Assembly: GCA_021300195.1 (NCBI GenBank)
Contig: JAJTIE010000029.1
Location: 1-46,278 of the forward strand
Direction: 5' to 3'
From: Bacteroidota bacterium
GTDB taxonomy: Bacteria > Bacteroidota > Bacteroidia > J057 > JAJTIE01
DNA length: 46,278 bases
Shown: positions 7,801 to 15,491 of the stretch, piece after piece
Numbering within the stretch: the stretch's first letter is position 1
Layout: the number at the start of each line of letters is the position of its first letter
The notes under the pieces: model-generated
Told to the model about the DNA's origin: nothing
Seen by the model: only the letters and a program-made list of their open reading frames with translations
Databases searched by the model: none
Program-made: the position numbers and the translations under genes

Positions 7801-10787
7801 CTACCACCATCACGGCAACGGTGTCTGCCGGCACTGGTTATGAGTGGTTTACCCTACATCCCACCACGCTTGCCGTTACCGGTACGCTGGGTACTGCCAG
7901 CAGCTACATCGTGGGCGCAGGCGTATATGGTGTGCGTGCTACAAACGCAGCTTGCCAGAGTGCTATCGCACCCATACGTGTTACCGAGATAAATGTAACT
8001 GCCCTGGACTACAGATCCCGGCAGAATGGAAACTGGAATACCCTCTCAACCTGGGAGATAAAGAATCCTCAAACGGGCCTGTGGGTGAATGCCGAGGACT
8101 ATACAACCTGTGGCGTGATCCGATATCCCACTGCGCAGAGCGACTCCGTATTGGTGCAGCATACCGTGGTTTACAACGTGGGCTACAACACCAGCGCTGC
8201 CTACTCTGCCACCAATAATCCGTTTGGTATCGACCAGACTACGATCTCCGCCGTCGGTTTGCTCCGGGTGCCTCTGAGTTCCGAGCTGGCGGTAGTGGAC
8301 ATGGGTACCTACGACCTGGTAAACCAGGGCCGTCTGGAGATAGAGGGTACCTTTACCGCAGTGGGTACGGGCTTACTGCAGAATAGTGACAACAGCACGG
8401 TGGCGTACACCCGCAGTGGAGATCAAACCATGTGGAATGGCACCTACGGAAACCTGGAGGTATCTGGTGGCTCTAGTAGCAAGGCCGTGGGCGGCAGCAG
8501 CACCATCGTGCGTACGGGTGTGCAGTTTAGCAGTGCCTTCATCGTGCTAGGCAACCGGAACATCACGCTGTGGGACAATGCCAGCCTAGCCGGATTCGGA
8601 TCGGCAACTGGGTATTTTGTGACCAATCAGTTTGGCGCGGTAGTGAAAAACGCGGTTGGTGGTACACCCTTCCTCTACCCTGTGGGCAGCAGTACCGCTA
8701 GCTATAACCCGCTGCTGGTGGATAATGACGGCACAGCAGACAACTACAGCCTGCGTGTAGAAGCCAATTTTGTAAACGACCTCTCATTCCCCGGTGATGA
8801 GCTGGAGGAGTTGAGCTCGCTGGATCGAACCTGGCACTTGAGTGAAGGCACTCCAGGGGGTAGCAACCTGTCGATTACCACCTACTGGGTAACTGCAGAT
8901 GAAAATGCCGGATTTGACCGCACCTCTTCCGCAAATGGGGTGTTCAACAGCGGTACGGGCTGGGCACGAGTTGGAAACCTGAAGCCTGCCCTGGGCAGCG
9001 GTACCTCTGCCGATATGTACAGCCAGACCAGCAGTGGGCAGACTACAGTAGGCCCAATAAGCGTGGGTAGCTGCAATATACTCCCGCTAGACTATCGCAC
9101 CATTGCCGATGGAAACTGGACCGATGTAAGCATCTGGGAGGTGTGGGATGTTGCTACTTCCACCTGGGTTTCGGCCAGCTTTGTGAACAACAGCTGCCTG
9201 CAGGTACAGTATCCCACCGCGCTGAGCCGCTACGTGCACGTCCGCCACAATGTGGACTACAATTTCACCATTCCTGGTGGCGTGGATCAGGTTATGATTG
9301 CCACCAATGCCCGGTTAACTGTGGCCCAGGGTATTGAATTGCGTATGGCTTTCGGATCTCAGGATGCAAACACGGTGGTGAGCACTACCTTGCCGCCGGC
9401 TGCTGCCAATCTTGTGGCCAACACGGATATCTACAACCTGGGTACCTTGGTCATTACCGGCGAGTTTGCGGTAATGAACGCGGCAAAGCTGAATAATGAT
9501 GACAACAGCTTGGTGCACTACAATGGAAATACCCAAACTATGTGGGCAGGCAAGTATGGCAGGCTACAAGTAAGCAGCCCGTCGGCCTCTGTGCTGAGCA
9601 ATAAGGCACTGGGCGGAGCGAACACCCGCGTGAATACGGACATCCGCTTTACGGGTGCCAAAGTGGTGTTGGGTAACCAGAACATTACCCTGGCAAATGC
9701 TGCCACCGTAAGTGGTGCTAGCCAAAGTGCCGGCTACATAGTGGCTACATCCGAGGGCTTCTGTGTATGGGAGTACGCTACAGGCGCACTGGTTGAGCAC
9801 AGCTTCCCCATAGGTGGAGATGAGTACAGTCCCTGTGTCGTCAGGTTTGACAATGTAACAGGAGCCGGCACGCTGCTAGGCCGTGTGCGCGAGTCTAGGC
9901 ACCCCACACTGGCCAGTGCTATACAGCGCTACTGGACGCTAGAAAGGGGAACCGTTTCCTTTGCCGGTAGCTATGTAGGCACCTTCAACTACAATGATGT
10001 GGATCTGCCCTACGTTACAACTTCACCCTCGTTGGAGCTGGATATGGTGAAAATAGCTGGAGCCTACAGCTCGGCCTACACCGAGCCCAATAACTGGAGG
10101 CTGTCTCCCACCAGTCTGGGTGTCTCTCACGACGTGAACAACAACTTGGGTTCCATCTCCAACAATGCCTTTAGTGACTTCACCTTCATGCCCGAGTTCA
10201 TAACGGTGCTACCCGTGGAGAACCTGGTGCTGAACGGAAAGTGGGAAGAGGAAAACGCCCAGCTAAACTGGCGGGTAGATAGCGAGACCAACGCCTACGG
10301 CTACACCCTGCTACGCAGCCTGGATGGCACCAGCTGGACAAACGTGGCCTGGCGCTCTGCCGTAGGTACCACCAGCCAACCCGTAGCCTACCAGCATCTG
10401 GATATGGATGTGGCTTCTATGCGGGCCCCATACTACTACTACCAGGTGCAGCAGCAAGACCTGGATGGACAGATAACCCATAGCAATACGGTGCTGCTAT
10501 CGCGCGGTGGGGCTAGCCTGGCAAAAGAGGACATACGCATATTCCCCAACCCCGTTGTGCGAAATCAGCAACTTAGCCTGATGCTGCAGCTGGAAGAGGC
10601 GGAGCAGGTGGAGATTGTAGTAACAGACGTACTGGGCAAACGCCTGTTTGCCGAGAGCGTGCAAGCCAGTGCCGGACAGAGCCTGCACAACCTGCGCGTG
10701 GGCACGCTGGCTGCCGGTAGCTACCATGTGCTGGTGATAACCGCCAGCAAGGTGCATACACAACGCGTAATTGTGCTGGATCAATAG
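1878..10787 (+). CDS. Giant modular surface protein with PKD, Ig-like and G8-like domains and a T9SS type A sorting domain
   Basis: This 2969-residue secreted protein has a signal peptide (1 to about 25, ending DLYGQ). Residues about 30-1500 hold some eight related beta-sandwich units of roughly 150-180 residues, each with a motif such as STWFRF, RNLWYTF or RTLWYTF, resembling pre-peptidase C-terminal (PPC) domains and rich in cysteine. Two PKD domains follow (about 1508-1581 with YEWDFG, and 1617-1683 with WFWDFASGG). Then come a 22-residue tandem repeat (1688-1783), Ig-like domains (about 1795-2035) and two G8-like modules (from 2043 and 2404, each starting with LDYR and GNW). An FN3-like unit lies at about 2778-2870. 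The C-terminus (about 2883-2969; FPNPVVRNQQLSL, GSYHVLVI) is a T9SS type A sorting domain. No catalytic domain is recognisable, so an adhesin or matrix role is inferred. A second ATG at 1887 is an alternative start. Confidence 0.9.
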   Translation: MFFMIRLPFIFFLLLSLLASDLYGQNNCNQATQISLGAGNFGLGNFQSARVSLDGATLQPGEYLHSTQTSSGTDKKSIWYAFALPTARSLELVLSQDNNLIPQDAVGFTLYRSNTCSPMPGLQQITEARLTPLNKFGSSFNPCLLPGNYLVQVTSRQDVDDEVFVELRVGLPTILNAFDRPTTAQNMGVLSGGVTTTYDVGCQTIEDAAEVCAGLVNAGEYTQSTWHTFTTDAFVDGVSLELADVTVGIPSTRRCGYRLLQGAPTGTLTEVVPCTPLNFVGANNGLPPRVSANFICSLQPNTQYTVQIFYHRDEQFTARLNFFEIGSGVATGTNPLSLPAANSFGNLPTSLGGTTTTRTDNLSCDSRLSLTTSACRNTVMPVGGVDGYELSTWFRFRLTGDNNVTITALSAGSCTNNLRVRLYRSTTGYMTGCDPLAPADLTLFNQFNHSSAFTCIPAGFYMVQVLGDSADINWCGSHLGRAVQLSILGQQVEATSNFDLATAARIDNVNGGAALPVGVTIPATFDRFACNNTVLPAGDVCGAGNVKAIYRRIVIDQNGILTVGNGNWQRFTYRLYQGDASTAPQSAGMISGLVDQANCQALLHPMRVCVTPGTYTLVSFGDIGDVGIGDQPNFTLTAPIATFTDPNVPNDMGTITGGVVDAQLATWTCLDNPLTIAVRAPCNGATKQIYRVFRLTGPTFLSINSSHQFRLFSGDIRNGVGTLTPYADNFVGEWGCRGNQINTSPCAPLPAPGGWYTIVQYATGGTFTSPTYTNGLGGDIGSGATLRITVGGGLASAPGHRRPADACVANNGNALTWNQPGTDAVPTTGVLYTLCTEFFDCSNDLPFSAHPITGCTNFNRTAYYTFQLTQESYVNIRNIFHTHRVQVYVGNARTNPAILNAAPLQPCIQMSNIWPWYSYDAHDGIEICRAQPGEYTLVVFADDSHIGRVVQPRIYVDRVATSRFDHASAAYDFGVLPRNGLEYSGRVNDPEAANPVEEQHPTIVGRRASSDIFYCTTGAQPTDPSDRATEGGGGDDTKCEIGESQNPAGASVPYPMPINTVVYQDDARTQPFTRRNLWYTFVINGAGRVTVRVRNRTNGKMIQAPFTVYRSDVDGTLDFATVRANGQIDSTVAQGLTFVDNSFIHGSQWCNHGNLVRFERNPCTETGRVRYYVVVDNNGFNFVNSQVDVSVQHEGFDDPGLVHDFCDGSATGTLNASNMGVLTAGVTVGDQSSFACATRSATDPNECGNRTLWYTFESTFSGRLRINYQIAPSNQILYNERDIQIYRADNCTQVNGTSRVPLQAVTATGQPWGEGCLNPGRYYVLLTGCNHTIEQVTPSVWLIPQAGDLCTSTDPAGDAVNVVVSPAIGQNAQSSEVVNIDCHTIGEAFGEDGSNMGCLFGPAQFKSTWFRITVNALEKIDLSFRLEEQTSVLPDRIRYRVLYGGCGALSAGPCNTNGLTEFTLNCMQQGDYYVQVVMPAAATGNITLTARTSPTQDQDCNPLNPLLPIANFTATGGCVGADIEFSNFSTQGTDIAYEWDFGVTPTVTSNDFNPVYAYTTPGTYNVTLTVTNTAAVPQVQASVTIPITIYLVPTGSITVVDPAPTGTEGTNPTCDVIIASAPYDFGSNSTNAQSWFWDFASGGTSTLENPTDIEFTQQGSNLITLVLTNGTCTETITHCVIAGLEPIYQGGPFDGSDEDVLSECVEPIVYQGGPFDGSDEDVLSECVEPIVYQGGPFDGSDEDVLSECVEPLVYQGGPFDGADVGLLSECVELIVYQGGPFDGAANFNNGPTLEDQGEALITTCPGDPVTLDLTLAAGAGTALSFSWSVNGTVISTNASITVSPMATTNYLGIVTFEYPGGCEATLTNTYTVYVAGNVPANAGADVSFCANGTVTLGSAAVAGYTYSWSPATGLSATNVAQPTATVSTTTTYTLTVTDPSLSGTCATSTDQVVVSILPLPVVTPGSDQEVCPSGTTTITATVSAGTGYEWFTLHPTTLAVTGTLGTASSYIVGAGVYGVRATNAACQSAIAPIRVTEINVTALDYRSRQNGNWNTLSTWEIKNPQTGLWVNAEDYTTCGVIRYPTAQSDSVLVQHTVVYNVGYNTSAAYSATNNPFGIDQTTISAVGLLRVPLSSELAVVDMGTYDLVNQGRLEIEGTFTAVGTGLLQNSDNSTVAYTRSGDQTMWNGTYGNLEVSGGSSSKAVGGSSTIVRTGVQFSSAFIVLGNRNITLWDNASLAGFGSATGYFVTNQFGAVVKNAVGGTPFLYPVGSSTASYNPLLVDNDGTADNYSLRVEANFVNDLSFPGDELEELSSLDRTWHLSEGTPGGSNLSITTYWVTADENAGFDRTSSANGVFNSGTGWARVGNLKPALGSGTSADMYSQTSSGQTTVGPISVGSCNILPLDYRTIADGNWTDVSIWEVWDVATSTWVSASFVNNSCLQVQYPTALSRYVHVRHNVDYNFTIPGGVDQVMIATNARLTVAQGIELRMAFGSQDANTVVSTTLPPAAANLVANTDIYNLGTLVITGEFAVMNAAKLNNDDNSLVHYNGNTQTMWAGKYGRLQVSSPSASVLSNKALGGANTRVNTDIRFTGAKVVLGNQNITLANAATVSGASQSAGYIVATSEGFCVWEYATGALVEHSFPIGGDEYSPCVVRFDNVTGAGTLLGRVRESRHPTLASAIQRYWTLERGTVSFAGSYVGTFNYNDVDLPYVTTSPSLELDMVKIAGAYSSAYTEPNNWRLSPTSLGVSHDVNNNLGSISNNAFSDFTFMPEFITVLPVENLVLNGKWEEENAQLNWRVDSETNAYGYTLLRSLDGTSWTNVAWRSAVGTTSQPVAYQHLDMDVASMRAPYYYYQVQQQDLDGQITHSNTVLLSRGGASLAKEDIRIFPNPVVRNQQLSLMLQLEEAEQVEIVVTDVLGKRLFAESVQASAGQSLHNLRVGTLAAGSYHVLVITASKVHTQRVIVLDQ
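6939..7226 (+). repeat. Four and a third 66-nt tandem repeats inside the giant gene
   Basis: Units begin at 6939, 7005, 7071 and 7137, with a partial fifth at 7203. Each encodes 22 residues starting YQGGPFDG and ending with a SECVEP(I/L)V-like stretch. Units 1 and 2 look identical at the DNA level, unit 3 differs at a few third positions near its end, and units 4 and 5 diverge further. The reading frame is kept throughout. The array links the second PKD domain to the Ig-like region. Near identity, including silent sites, points to recent unit duplication or ongoing slippage. Confidence 0.95.
8004..10200 (+). repeat. Two diverged copies of a ~360-residue G8-like module within the giant gene
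   Basis: Copy 1 starts at 8004 and copy 2 at 9087. Both open with LDYR, then a GNW and W(E/D)-containing line, then YPTA followed by V(L/H)V(Q/R)H, as in G8 domains. Both then contain a DN(D)NS plus QTMW motif and a GNxNITL stretch. The copies are clearly homologous at protein level but well diverged in DNA, so this duplication is old compared with the 66-nt array upstream. The right-hand limit is approximate. Confidence 0.7.
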
Positions 10788-10830
10788 AACCTTATCTCCG
10801 ACTTGGGGTTTTGTTCATCCATTTTCGAAA

Positions 10831-10868
10831 CAGAGAGGGGGCCAGTATCGGCCCCCCTCTCTGTTTGT
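10831..10868 (+). terminator. Rho-independent terminator after the giant gene
   Basis: A 13-base arm (10831-10843) pairs with 10850-10863, allowing one bulged C, around a 6-nt loop, and TTTG follows. It lies 43 nt after the stop codon of the giant gene and upstream of the mutL promoter, so it probably separates the two units. Confidence 0.75.
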
Positions 10869-10914
10869 TGGGAGGCGAGTAAATAGGGGCTGATCGCACT
10901 CTCGGGATAGCTGC

Positions 10915-10922
10915 TATATTTG
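10915..10922 (+). promoter_or_regulatory. -7 box of mutL (TATATTTG)
   Basis: This is an exact match to the Bacteroidota TAnnTTTG -7 element, ending only 6 nt before the ATG at 10929. Transcription would start at or next to the start codon, giving a leaderless mRNA. It also argues against the TTG start at 10920, which lies inside the box. Confidence 0.65.
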
Positions 10923-10928
10923 AGGAAA

Positions 10929-12743
10929 ATGGAAAGGAGCCGAATCCAGCTACTGCCCGAGGCACTGGCAAACCAGATAGCAGCCGGAGAGGTGGTACAG
11001 CGCCCAGCCTCGGTGGTGAAGGAGCTGCTGGAAAATAGCCTGGATGCCGGTGCCACACAAATACGCCTGGTGATACAGGACGCGGGCAAAAAGCTGATAC
11101 AGGTGGTAGACAATGGCATGGGCATGAGCCCCACCGATGCTCGCATGAGCTTTGAGCGCCATGCTACCAGCAAGATCCGGAGTATAGAAGACCTGTTTCA
11201 GGTGCGCACCATGGGCTTCCGGGGCGAGGCACTGGCCAGTATAGCCGCCGTGGCGCAGGTGGAGCTAAAAACCCGTATGGCAGACGATGAGCTAGGCACC
11301 CGCCTGGACATACAGGGGGGCGAGCTGAAGGCCCAGGAGCCGACCCAAACGCCTGTGGGCACGGTGCTGAGTGTGCGAAACCTCTTCTACAACGTACCGG
11401 CACGACGAAACTTCCTGAAAAGCAATCCGGTAGAGTTTCGGCATATCCTGAATGAGTTTTACCACGCTGCGCTGAGCGAGCCGCAAGTGCAGATGGTGCT
11501 GGAAAACAACGGGCAGGTGGAGCTAGACCTGGCCCGCGCCGATAGCCTGCAGCGTATGCTAGACCTGCATAGTCCGCTGAAGAAAGAGGACCTGCTACCC
11601 ATCAGCTTCGACAGCGCGCTGCTGCGTGTTTCGGGCTACATAGGCACCCCACAGGTGGCCCGCAAAAGCCGGGGCCAGCAGTACTTCTTGGTGAATGGCC
11701 GCTATATCCGCAGTCCCTATCTGCACCATGCACTCGTAACCGGCTATGCAGATACCCTGCCTGCCGAGCAGCACCCCACCTATGTGGTATGTATCGAGAT
11801 TGACCCCAGCCAGGTGGACATCAATATCCACCCCACCAAGACGGAAATAAAATTTCAGGAAGAGCGGGAGGTATATGCCGCCCTGTTAGCGGCTGTGCGC
11901 ATGGCCCTGGGTAGCCTGCACAGCATGCCACACCCCGAGCTGCAGGGCACGCGCGAGGGGATGGTAAACACCGAGATCTATGGGCAGCGGCCTGGCCGTA
12001 GCAGCAGCGCCCCAGACCCCACATTGGGCCAGCTGCTGCACACCCGCCAGCAGCCCGCGCCTCGGGCCTTCGACTGGGAGCAGCTGTATCCGCCCGAGCT
12101 GCGGCAGCCGGCACGCCACCCCGTACTGCCCATTACCGATGTAGACGCCATTCCGGGCCTCTTTGCCCCCACCGAGTCTCTGCCCACCACCTTTCGCATC
12201 AGCCCGCGCCTGCTGCTATACCGCCATGCCGATGGCCTGTACTACATAGACCTGGAGCGGGCACACCGGCGCATCCTGTACGAGGGTTACCTGGCGCAGG
12301 CACGGAGCGCCCCGCTGCCGGTGCAGCGGCTGCTGTATCCGCTGGCCTTCACCTTCGATGCCGAAGACTACCTGCTGCTGAAAGAGGCCCTGCCCGACCT
12401 GCAGCGCATGGGCTTTGAGCTAGCCGCTACCGACGGCCATACGCTTACCCTTAGCGGAGCGCCCTACCATGAGCAGGAGGAGGATATACGCCTGCTGCTG
12501 GAGGGGCTGCTGGCCCTGCTGAAGGAATCGGGCGAGGTAGAAGATACCGTGCGCGAAACCCTGGCCCGAAGCCTGGCCCGCCGCCAGGCCATAGGCCCCG
12601 AGGTGCACCTGACACCCCAAGAGCAGCAGCGCCTGGTGCAGGACCTGTGGCAGTGCCACCACCCTGCCTACACCCCATCGGGCGAGCCGGTATGGCACTT
12701 TGTACCCTGGGCCGAACTGGATAAGGCGCTGCAAAGGAAATAG
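10929..12743 (+). CDS. mutL: DNA mismatch repair protein MutL
   Basis: This is a 604-residue mismatch-repair ATPase that links MutS recognition to strand removal. The N-terminal GHKL ATPase motifs are intact: NQIAAGEVVQRPASVVKEL with ENSLDAGAT (Mg/ATP asparagine), VDNGMGM, and FRGEALASI. The S5-like domain 2 has NVPARR(N)FLK and HPTK. A proline/glutamine-rich linker (about 330-410) leads to the C-terminal dimerisation domain. The usual endonuclease motif, DQHA or DQHRAH in related MutLs, reads DLERAHRRILYE here, so Gln and His are missing and nicking activity is doubtful. The ATG at 10929 is chosen because the -7 box ends 6 nt upstream; a TTG three codons earlier lies within that box. Length is normal. 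Confidence 0.95.
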   Translation: MERSRIQLLPEALANQIAAGEVVQRPASVVKELLENSLDAGATQIRLVIQDAGKKLIQVVDNGMGMSPTDARMSFERHATSKIRSIEDLFQVRTMGFRGEALASIAAVAQVELKTRMADDELGTRLDIQGGELKAQEPTQTPVGTVLSVRNLFYNVPARRNFLKSNPVEFRHILNEFYHAALSEPQVQMVLENNGQVELDLARADSLQRMLDLHSPLKKEDLLPISFDSALLRVSGYIGTPQVARKSRGQQYFLVNGRYIRSPYLHHALVTGYADTLPAEQHPTYVVCIEIDPSQVDINIHPTKTEIKFQEEREVYAALLAAVRMALGSLHSMPHPELQGTREGMVNTEIYGQRPGRSSSAPDPTLGQLLHTRQQPAPRAFDWEQLYPPELRQPARHPVLPITDVDAIPGLFAPTESLPTTFRISPRLLLYRHADGLYYIDLERAHRRILYEGYLAQARSAPLPVQRLLYPLAFTFDAEDYLLLKEALPDLQRMGFELAATDGHTLTLSGAPYHEQEEDIRLLLEGLLALLKESGEVEDTVRETLARSLARRQAIGPEVHLTPQEQQRLVQDLWQCHHPAYTPSGEPVWHFVPWAELDKALQRK

Positions 12744-12767
12744 GCCGAAAACCCCTAACTTCGCCCC

Positions 12768-13460
12768 ATGTTTTCGCTTACCCCCATTGTCCTGAATCTG
12801 CTGATTCTGAACGGACTCTTCTACATGCTGGAGATCGCCCTGCTCAATACGGACGCGGGCCTGATCCAGTACTTTATCCTGGGAAAGGTAGACCTACTAG
12901 GCATCCGCGAGGCGGTATACGGCTTTGAAATGCCGGTACCCTTTCCACTCCATGTATCCGAGTCTACCACCGTACCCATCACCTTCGAGCCCTACCAGCT
13001 GGTTACCTACTTCTTTTCGCATTCGCCCGACAGCATAATGCACATCCTGTTCAACATGCTGGCGCTGGTATTCCTGGGCCCACAGGTGGAGCGGGTAATC
13101 GGCTCCAGGCGTTTTTTGCAGAGCTACCTGGTTTCGGGCCTGCTGGGCGGACTCTTTATTGTGTTTTTCGATCCTTCGCCCGCACCGGTGCTGGGGGCAT
13201 CGGGGGCGGTATCGGGGGTGATGCTGCTTTTTGCCATGATTTACCCCGACGCGCGCATGATCCTGTTTCCCATCCCCATCCCTATCCGGGCCAAGTGGCT
13301 GATAACAGGCCTGATCGTAATATCTTGCTACTTCGTATACAGCGAGGTGCGCAACCCGGGCGCAGGAGGGGGCGTATCCCACTTCGGCCACCTGATGGGT
13401 ATGCTGGCCGTATTCCTGTATGTGCAGGGCATTCGGCTATACTATCAGCTGCGGCGGTAG
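12768..13460 (+). CDS. Rhomboid-family intramembrane serine protease
   Basis: This 230-residue polytopic membrane protein has about six hydrophobic segments. Rhomboid hallmarks are the HILFNMLAL segment (about 92-100), the GASGA motif with the predicted nucleophile Ser145, and SHFGHLMG carrying the catalytic His (about 205). A Ser-His dyad in the membrane is the established rhomboid mechanism; the substrate is unknown. The gene starts 24 nt after mutL. A TAACTTCG sequence (12756-12763) four nt before the ATG resembles a weak -7 box, so it may be transcribed both with mutL and alone. The loop between the first helix and HILFNM is longer than in minimal rhomboids. Confidence 0.9.
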   Translation: MFSLTPIVLNLLILNGLFYMLEIALLNTDAGLIQYFILGKVDLLGIREAVYGFEMPVPFPLHVSESTTVPITFEPYQLVTYFFSHSPDSIMHILFNMLALVFLGPQVERVIGSRRFLQSYLVSGLLGGLFIVFFDPSPAPVLGASGAVSGVMLLFAMIYPDARMILFPIPIPIRAKWLITGLIVISCYFVYSEVRNPGAGGGVSHFGHLMGMLAVFLYVQGIRLYYQLRR

Positions 13461-13576
13461 TAGCCGGGCACACATGCCGGGTCCGTTGGGGCTTTGCTGG
13501 CTATTAACTCCGTGTGCTGGCCATACTATTCAGTACAGCCAGCAGGAGCGTATGGGCCTTCCCATCCTATCATAAA

Positions 13577-14779
13577 TTATAGCTGCTGTATCATACTGGC
13601 CAGGTGGCGGCGGTAGCTGTAGGGCAGCGGCTCGGCACGGCCCACCATAACTAGCATCTGTGTTTTTCCTGGCTCGGATACACCGAGCAGGCTTGCCATT
13701 TCGGCCCTTGGGGTATCCATAGCCGCATACTCCTCCAGCGACTGGCTAAGCGGATGAAAATAAATCCCTAGTTCCGAAGCTGCCAGTTGCAGGCGGGCGT
13801 AGTCTCGCCCCACCTTCAGCCAGCTAAGCTGGGTGTTGTCCTGGGTTATCCAGCTGATAAAGCCCCTGTTTTTATCTATCTTTTTTCTGTAGTCCTTCAG
13901 CACCATCTTGGTGATGCTTTCTTTATGCCACACTTCGGGCTTGTAGCCTTCTAGCTGCTTTTCGCCAATCCTTAGTTTTAATCCGGTAGTCCCGCTTGTT
14001 CGCATGTTCAGGCCGTCTCGCTTCAGGGCTATATCGTCCTTCACACGAAACCAGATGCGGGTTTCATCTCCGGTTTCATAGTTTCGCGTTTCCGTTTCGA
14101 ATGCCTTATAGCACAGGTCGCCTATTTTCTTGCGCAGGGGCTCATCGGTGTACAGGGTGGTGGTAGCATGTGTTTTGCCGGCTAGTTGCAGCATTTTCTG
14201 TAGTTCATCCTGGGTTATTACCGCTCCCTTATACAGGCCACGGTTGGTCTGGCGCACAAAGAGCTGATTGTATAGGGGGCTGTGGGTGGTTTGGCTTGCT
14301 AGTTTAGTAAGGCGGATACGGGCTACGGGCTTTTTCCCAAGCTCCTCCAGGCCGTGTGCACCTGCTGGCAGTAGGTCAATATCCGTTTTGTAGCCTTCGC
14401 CCTCCATACCAATCTCCAGGTAAGCCAGGAAGCAGCCAGCCCCCATGTGCAGCTGGCGTGCGGGGGGATCCGTGGCGGTCAGCATGCGCTTTTCATCCAT
14501 ATACAGCAGGATGGACTGCGTATCTCGCTCTACCTCAAACTTCCAGGCCTGGGTATTGTGCGGGTTTGGGGCACTCATACCATAGGCCAGTGCCTTTAGC
14601 AGTGGGTGCTCATAGTCTGCAGGCCAGGGGCGGCGCATCTGTATGTCCTTCAGGTGCTCGCTCTCCGGCTGGGCAATGCCTGTACAGCTAGCCGCAAACG
14701 CACTCGGCGCAAGCATAGCGGCGCCCAGGGTGGTGGCCGATAGCACCACACCCCCCTTCAAGAAATCTCTTCGGTTCAT
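13577..14779 (-). CDS. Tat-exported nitroreductase-like (Acg-family FMN-binding) protein
   Basis: This 400-residue protein begins with a twin-arginine signal (MNRRDFLKGG, then a hydrophobic stretch ending SAFA). The start at 14779 puts this signal at the N-terminus; an upstream ATG at 14809 would bury it. The APNPHNTQAWKFE motif (about residue 70) and the later GLKLRIGEK and GRAEPLPYSYRR stretches fit the nitroreductase/Acg fold, which binds FMN. Export through Tat fits a protein that folds with its cofactor before crossing the membrane. It lies 80 nt downstream of a Crp/Fnr-type regulator on the same strand, so redox or oxygen-linked control is possible. The substrate is unknown. Confidence 0.75.
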   Translation of the reverse strand: MNRRDFLKGGVVLSATTLGAAMLAPSAFAASCTGIAQPESEHLKDIQMRRPWPADYEHPLLKALAYGMSAPNPHNTQAWKFEVERDTQSILLYMDEKRMLTATDPPARQLHMGAGCFLAYLEIGMEGEGYKTDIDLLPAGAHGLEELGKKPVARIRLTKLASQTTHSPLYNQLFVRQTNRGLYKGAVITQDELQKMLQLAGKTHATTTLYTDEPLRKKIGDLCYKAFETETRNYETGDETRIWFRVKDDIALKRDGLNMRTSGTTGLKLRIGEKQLEGYKPEVWHKESITKMVLKDYRKKIDKNRGFISWITQDNTQLSWLKVGRDYARLQLAASELGIYFHPLSQSLEEYAAMDTPRAEMASLLGVSEPGKTQMLVMVGRAEPLPYSYRRHLASMIQQL

Positions 14780-14859
14780 AGACGGTAGGTTAAGTTCAAC
14801 AAGCACCAAATAACAGCTTACCTGCCAAATCAGGCTGAATCTATGCTAAAAAATAGGGT

Positions 14860-15462
14860 TCAGGCGTTCTGTTTCCCTTTTTGGCGCGCTCTTAGGCGGC
14901 TCAGGTGCTGGGGGGTCATGGCCAGGAAGTCTGCCAGCATATGCAGGGGTACTAGCTGTAGCAGGTGGGGCCTGTTTTCCAGTATGTACCGATACTTCTC
15001 ATCTCCGGTGGCGTACTGCAGGTATATGCGTTCGTTGCGTAGACGGATGAATTCGACTTCGAGAATCTTTCGCTCCAGTTCCTTAATTTCTGGTCTCGCT
15101 GTTTTAATCTCCTCCATCGGCTCCCGGGGTATTCGGATGAGCTTACAAGCGCCCAGAGCCTGGCAGCAATAGCGGCTAGGCGTGCCCATCACATAGCTTT
15201 CGTGATCGCTTATAAACTCTCCGTCGGTAAAGAACTGGATCGTAGCGTCCTTGTGCTCCTTTTCAAAATAGAAACGAAAACATCCCTGTACCACAAAGCC
15301 TACCGAATCTACCACCTGGCCGGCCCGCCACAGCAGGCTGCGGGCGGGCACCTCTACCAGTGTCAGCTCATTTGCCAGGTGCAGCCAGTCTGCCTCCGAA
15401 ATAGCGTGATGAAGGTACATCCTTTGCCTAAGTTGTGCGAATGCAGGTTCTGTAGATTGCAT
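14860..15462 (-). CDS. Crp/Fnr-family transcriptional regulator
   Basis: This 200-residue regulator has an N-terminal cyclic-nucleotide-binding-like beta roll (VEVPARSLLWRAGQVVDSVGFVVQG, then FYFEKEHKDATIQFF) and a C-terminal winged helix ending MLADFLAMTPQHLSRLRA. There is no Fnr-type cysteine cluster, and the canonical cAMP-binding residues are not obvious, so the ligand is unknown, as for many Bacteroidota members. I chose the ATG at 15460-15462 because an exact -7 box (15492-15499) lies inside the longer frame that begins at 15504. It is divergent from yicC and upstream of the nitroreductase-like gene, which it may control. Confidence 0.85.
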   Translation of the reverse strand: MQSTEPAFAQLRQRMYLHHAISEADWLHLANELTLVEVPARSLLWRAGQVVDSVGFVVQGCFRFYFEKEHKDATIQFFTDGEFISDHESYVMGTPSRYCCQALGACKLIRIPREPMEEIKTARPEIKELERKILEVEFIRLRNERIYLQYATGDEKYRYILENRPHLLQLVPLHMLADFLAMTPQHLSRLRARQKGKQNA

Positions 15463-15491
15463 ATATATGGCTGGCGCAAGGTTGTGCCGCT

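Noticed and set aside
13461-13576. GCTGGC/GCCAGC inverted repeat between the rhomboid and nitroreductase-like genes
   Set aside because: The arms are 6 bp with a long interrupted loop and no T-run, so I do not call a terminator, although the convergent position would suit one.
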